Shown here piece by piece: positions 43,424 to 43,914 of a stretch of 43,914 nt of DNA. Numbering within the stretch: the first letter of the stretch is position 1; every line of letters starts with the position of its first letter. Under the pieces are notes generated by a model. That model ran no database searches. It was not told where the DNA came from and was given only the letters and a program-made list of their open reading frames with translations. This DNA is from an uncultured Rhizobiaceae group bacterium (lineage in GTDB: Bacteria > Pseudomonadota > Alphaproteobacteria > Rhizobiales > Rhizobiaceae): contig CALIOE010000022.1 in NCBI GenBank assembly GCA_938044775.1, positions 1-43,914 of the forward strand, read 5' to 3'. A program made the position numbers and the translations under genes.

Positions 43424-43914
43424 ATGACCCGAGTTTCGCTTGTTGTCGCGGTTGCCGAGAATGGTGTGATCGGATCTGAGGGCGACATGCCGTGGAGACT
43501 TTCCACTGATTTGAAGCGATTCAAGGCTTTGACTCTTGGAAAGCCAATCATCATGGGTCGAAAAACGTTCGAGTCCATTGGAAAGCCTTTGCCTGGGCGC
43601 ACCTCGATTGTTGTCACCCGTGAACCGGATTGGCAGCACCCGGGTGCGGTGCCGGTTTCTTCTATTGAGGCTGCTCTTGATGTGGCGCGCGAACTGGCAG
43701 AAGCGCAAAACCTTGAAGAAGTATGCATCATTGGCGGCGGGCAGATCTACACGCAAACCCTTGCATTAGTTGACCGACTCTACGTGACGCAGGTTCATAC
43801 AAATCCCGACGGTGATACCGTCTTTCCAACTATTGATCCGACTGTTTGGCACGTTGTTTTTGAGGAAATAATTCCAGCGGGAGAGAGTGACAGCGCGGCA
43901 ACGACCTTTCGGCA
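43424..43914 (+). CDS. folA: Dihydrofolate reductase (3' end outside window)
   Basis: Reduces dihydrofolate to tetrahydrofolate with NADPH. The first 163 codons are present. VAVAENGVIGSEGDMPWRLSTDL contains the substrate-binding aspartate (D29 region), PIIMGRKTFESIGKPLPGRT is the NADPH-binding loop, and VCIIGGGQIYTQTL the conserved glycine pair. The gene runs off the window at 43914; bacterial DHFRs have about 160-170 residues, so only a few codons are missing. The start ATG follows the thyA TAG without a gap. Confidence 0.97.
   Translation, partial: MTRVSLVVAVAENGVIGSEGDMPWRLSTDLKRFKALTLGKPIIMGRKTFESIGKPLPGRTSIVVTREPDWQHPGAVPVSSIEAALDVARELAEAQNLEEVCIIGGGQIYTQTLALVDRLYVTQVHTNPDGDTVFPTIDPTVWHVVFEEIIPAGESDSAATTFR

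Noticed and set aside
1..43914. CRISPR array, intact insertion sequence, toxin-antitoxin or restriction-modification genes
   Set aside because: No regularly spaced repeats, transposase frames or such pairs were found by eye.

Overview
The window looks like a chromosomal segment from an alphaproteobacterium of the Hyphomicrobiales (Rhizobiales) type. The best evidence is a circularly permuted two-piece tmRNA gene whose tag reads ANDNNYVEARVAA, next to an alphaproteobacterial-type sspB. Supporting evidence is the NDUFA9-like protein, DUF1194, TIGR02281-type retropepsin, YcbB-like L,D-transpeptidase and a thyA-folA pair. Genes are densely packed, with several 4-nt ATGA/TTGA stop-start overlaps. 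Most of it is housekeeping or ordinary accessory content. I see no prophage, intact insertion sequence, CRISPR array or toxin-antitoxin pair.

Layout. 1-2.3 kb: a stand-alone adenylating enzyme with a truncated condensation lobe, whose specificity residues match the serine code of EntF. 2.3-3.7 kb: a PilZ protein, then a frameshifted integrase remnant just beyond the 3' end of tRNA-Leu(CAG), the scar of a lost integrated element. 3.9-8.4 kb: NDUFA9-like protein, L,D-transpeptidase, thioredoxin-like protein, secreted SH3 protein. 8.4-17.5 kb: UvrD helicase, Nudix hydrolase, PiT phosphate transporter, EamA exporter, a secreted multi-domain retropepsin-like protein, acyltransferase 3. 17.5-23.5 kb: EEP-family hydrolase, a nitroreductase/MarR operon with a large palindromic operator over its promoter, DUF3592, SLC13 permease, DUF1194. 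23.7-27.9 kb: a flavin monooxygenase-like protein coupled to DUF2855, an unknown protein, an AIM24-family protein.

28.0-31.4 kb: a tightly overlapping operon of a small ORF, a multi-pass DUF4173-like membrane protein, an OmpR-type response regulator and a histidine kinase with almost no periplasmic domain. 31.4-40.3 kb: lytic transglycosylase, ClC protein, hotdog thioesterase, FAD-linked oxidase (D-lactate dehydrogenase type), a large AsmA protein. 40.3-43.9 kb: a ribbon-helix-helix protein, sspB and ssrA on one strand (trans-translation tag and its protease adaptor side by side), DUF2853, then thyA and a 3'-truncated folA.

The most interesting items are the orphan serine-type adenylation enzyme, the DUF4173/two-component module, the palindromic operator, the repeat-containing retropepsin, the ssrA-sspB linkage and the integrase scar. 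None is proven to be a new system. Family names rest on recalled motifs, since no database search was possible.
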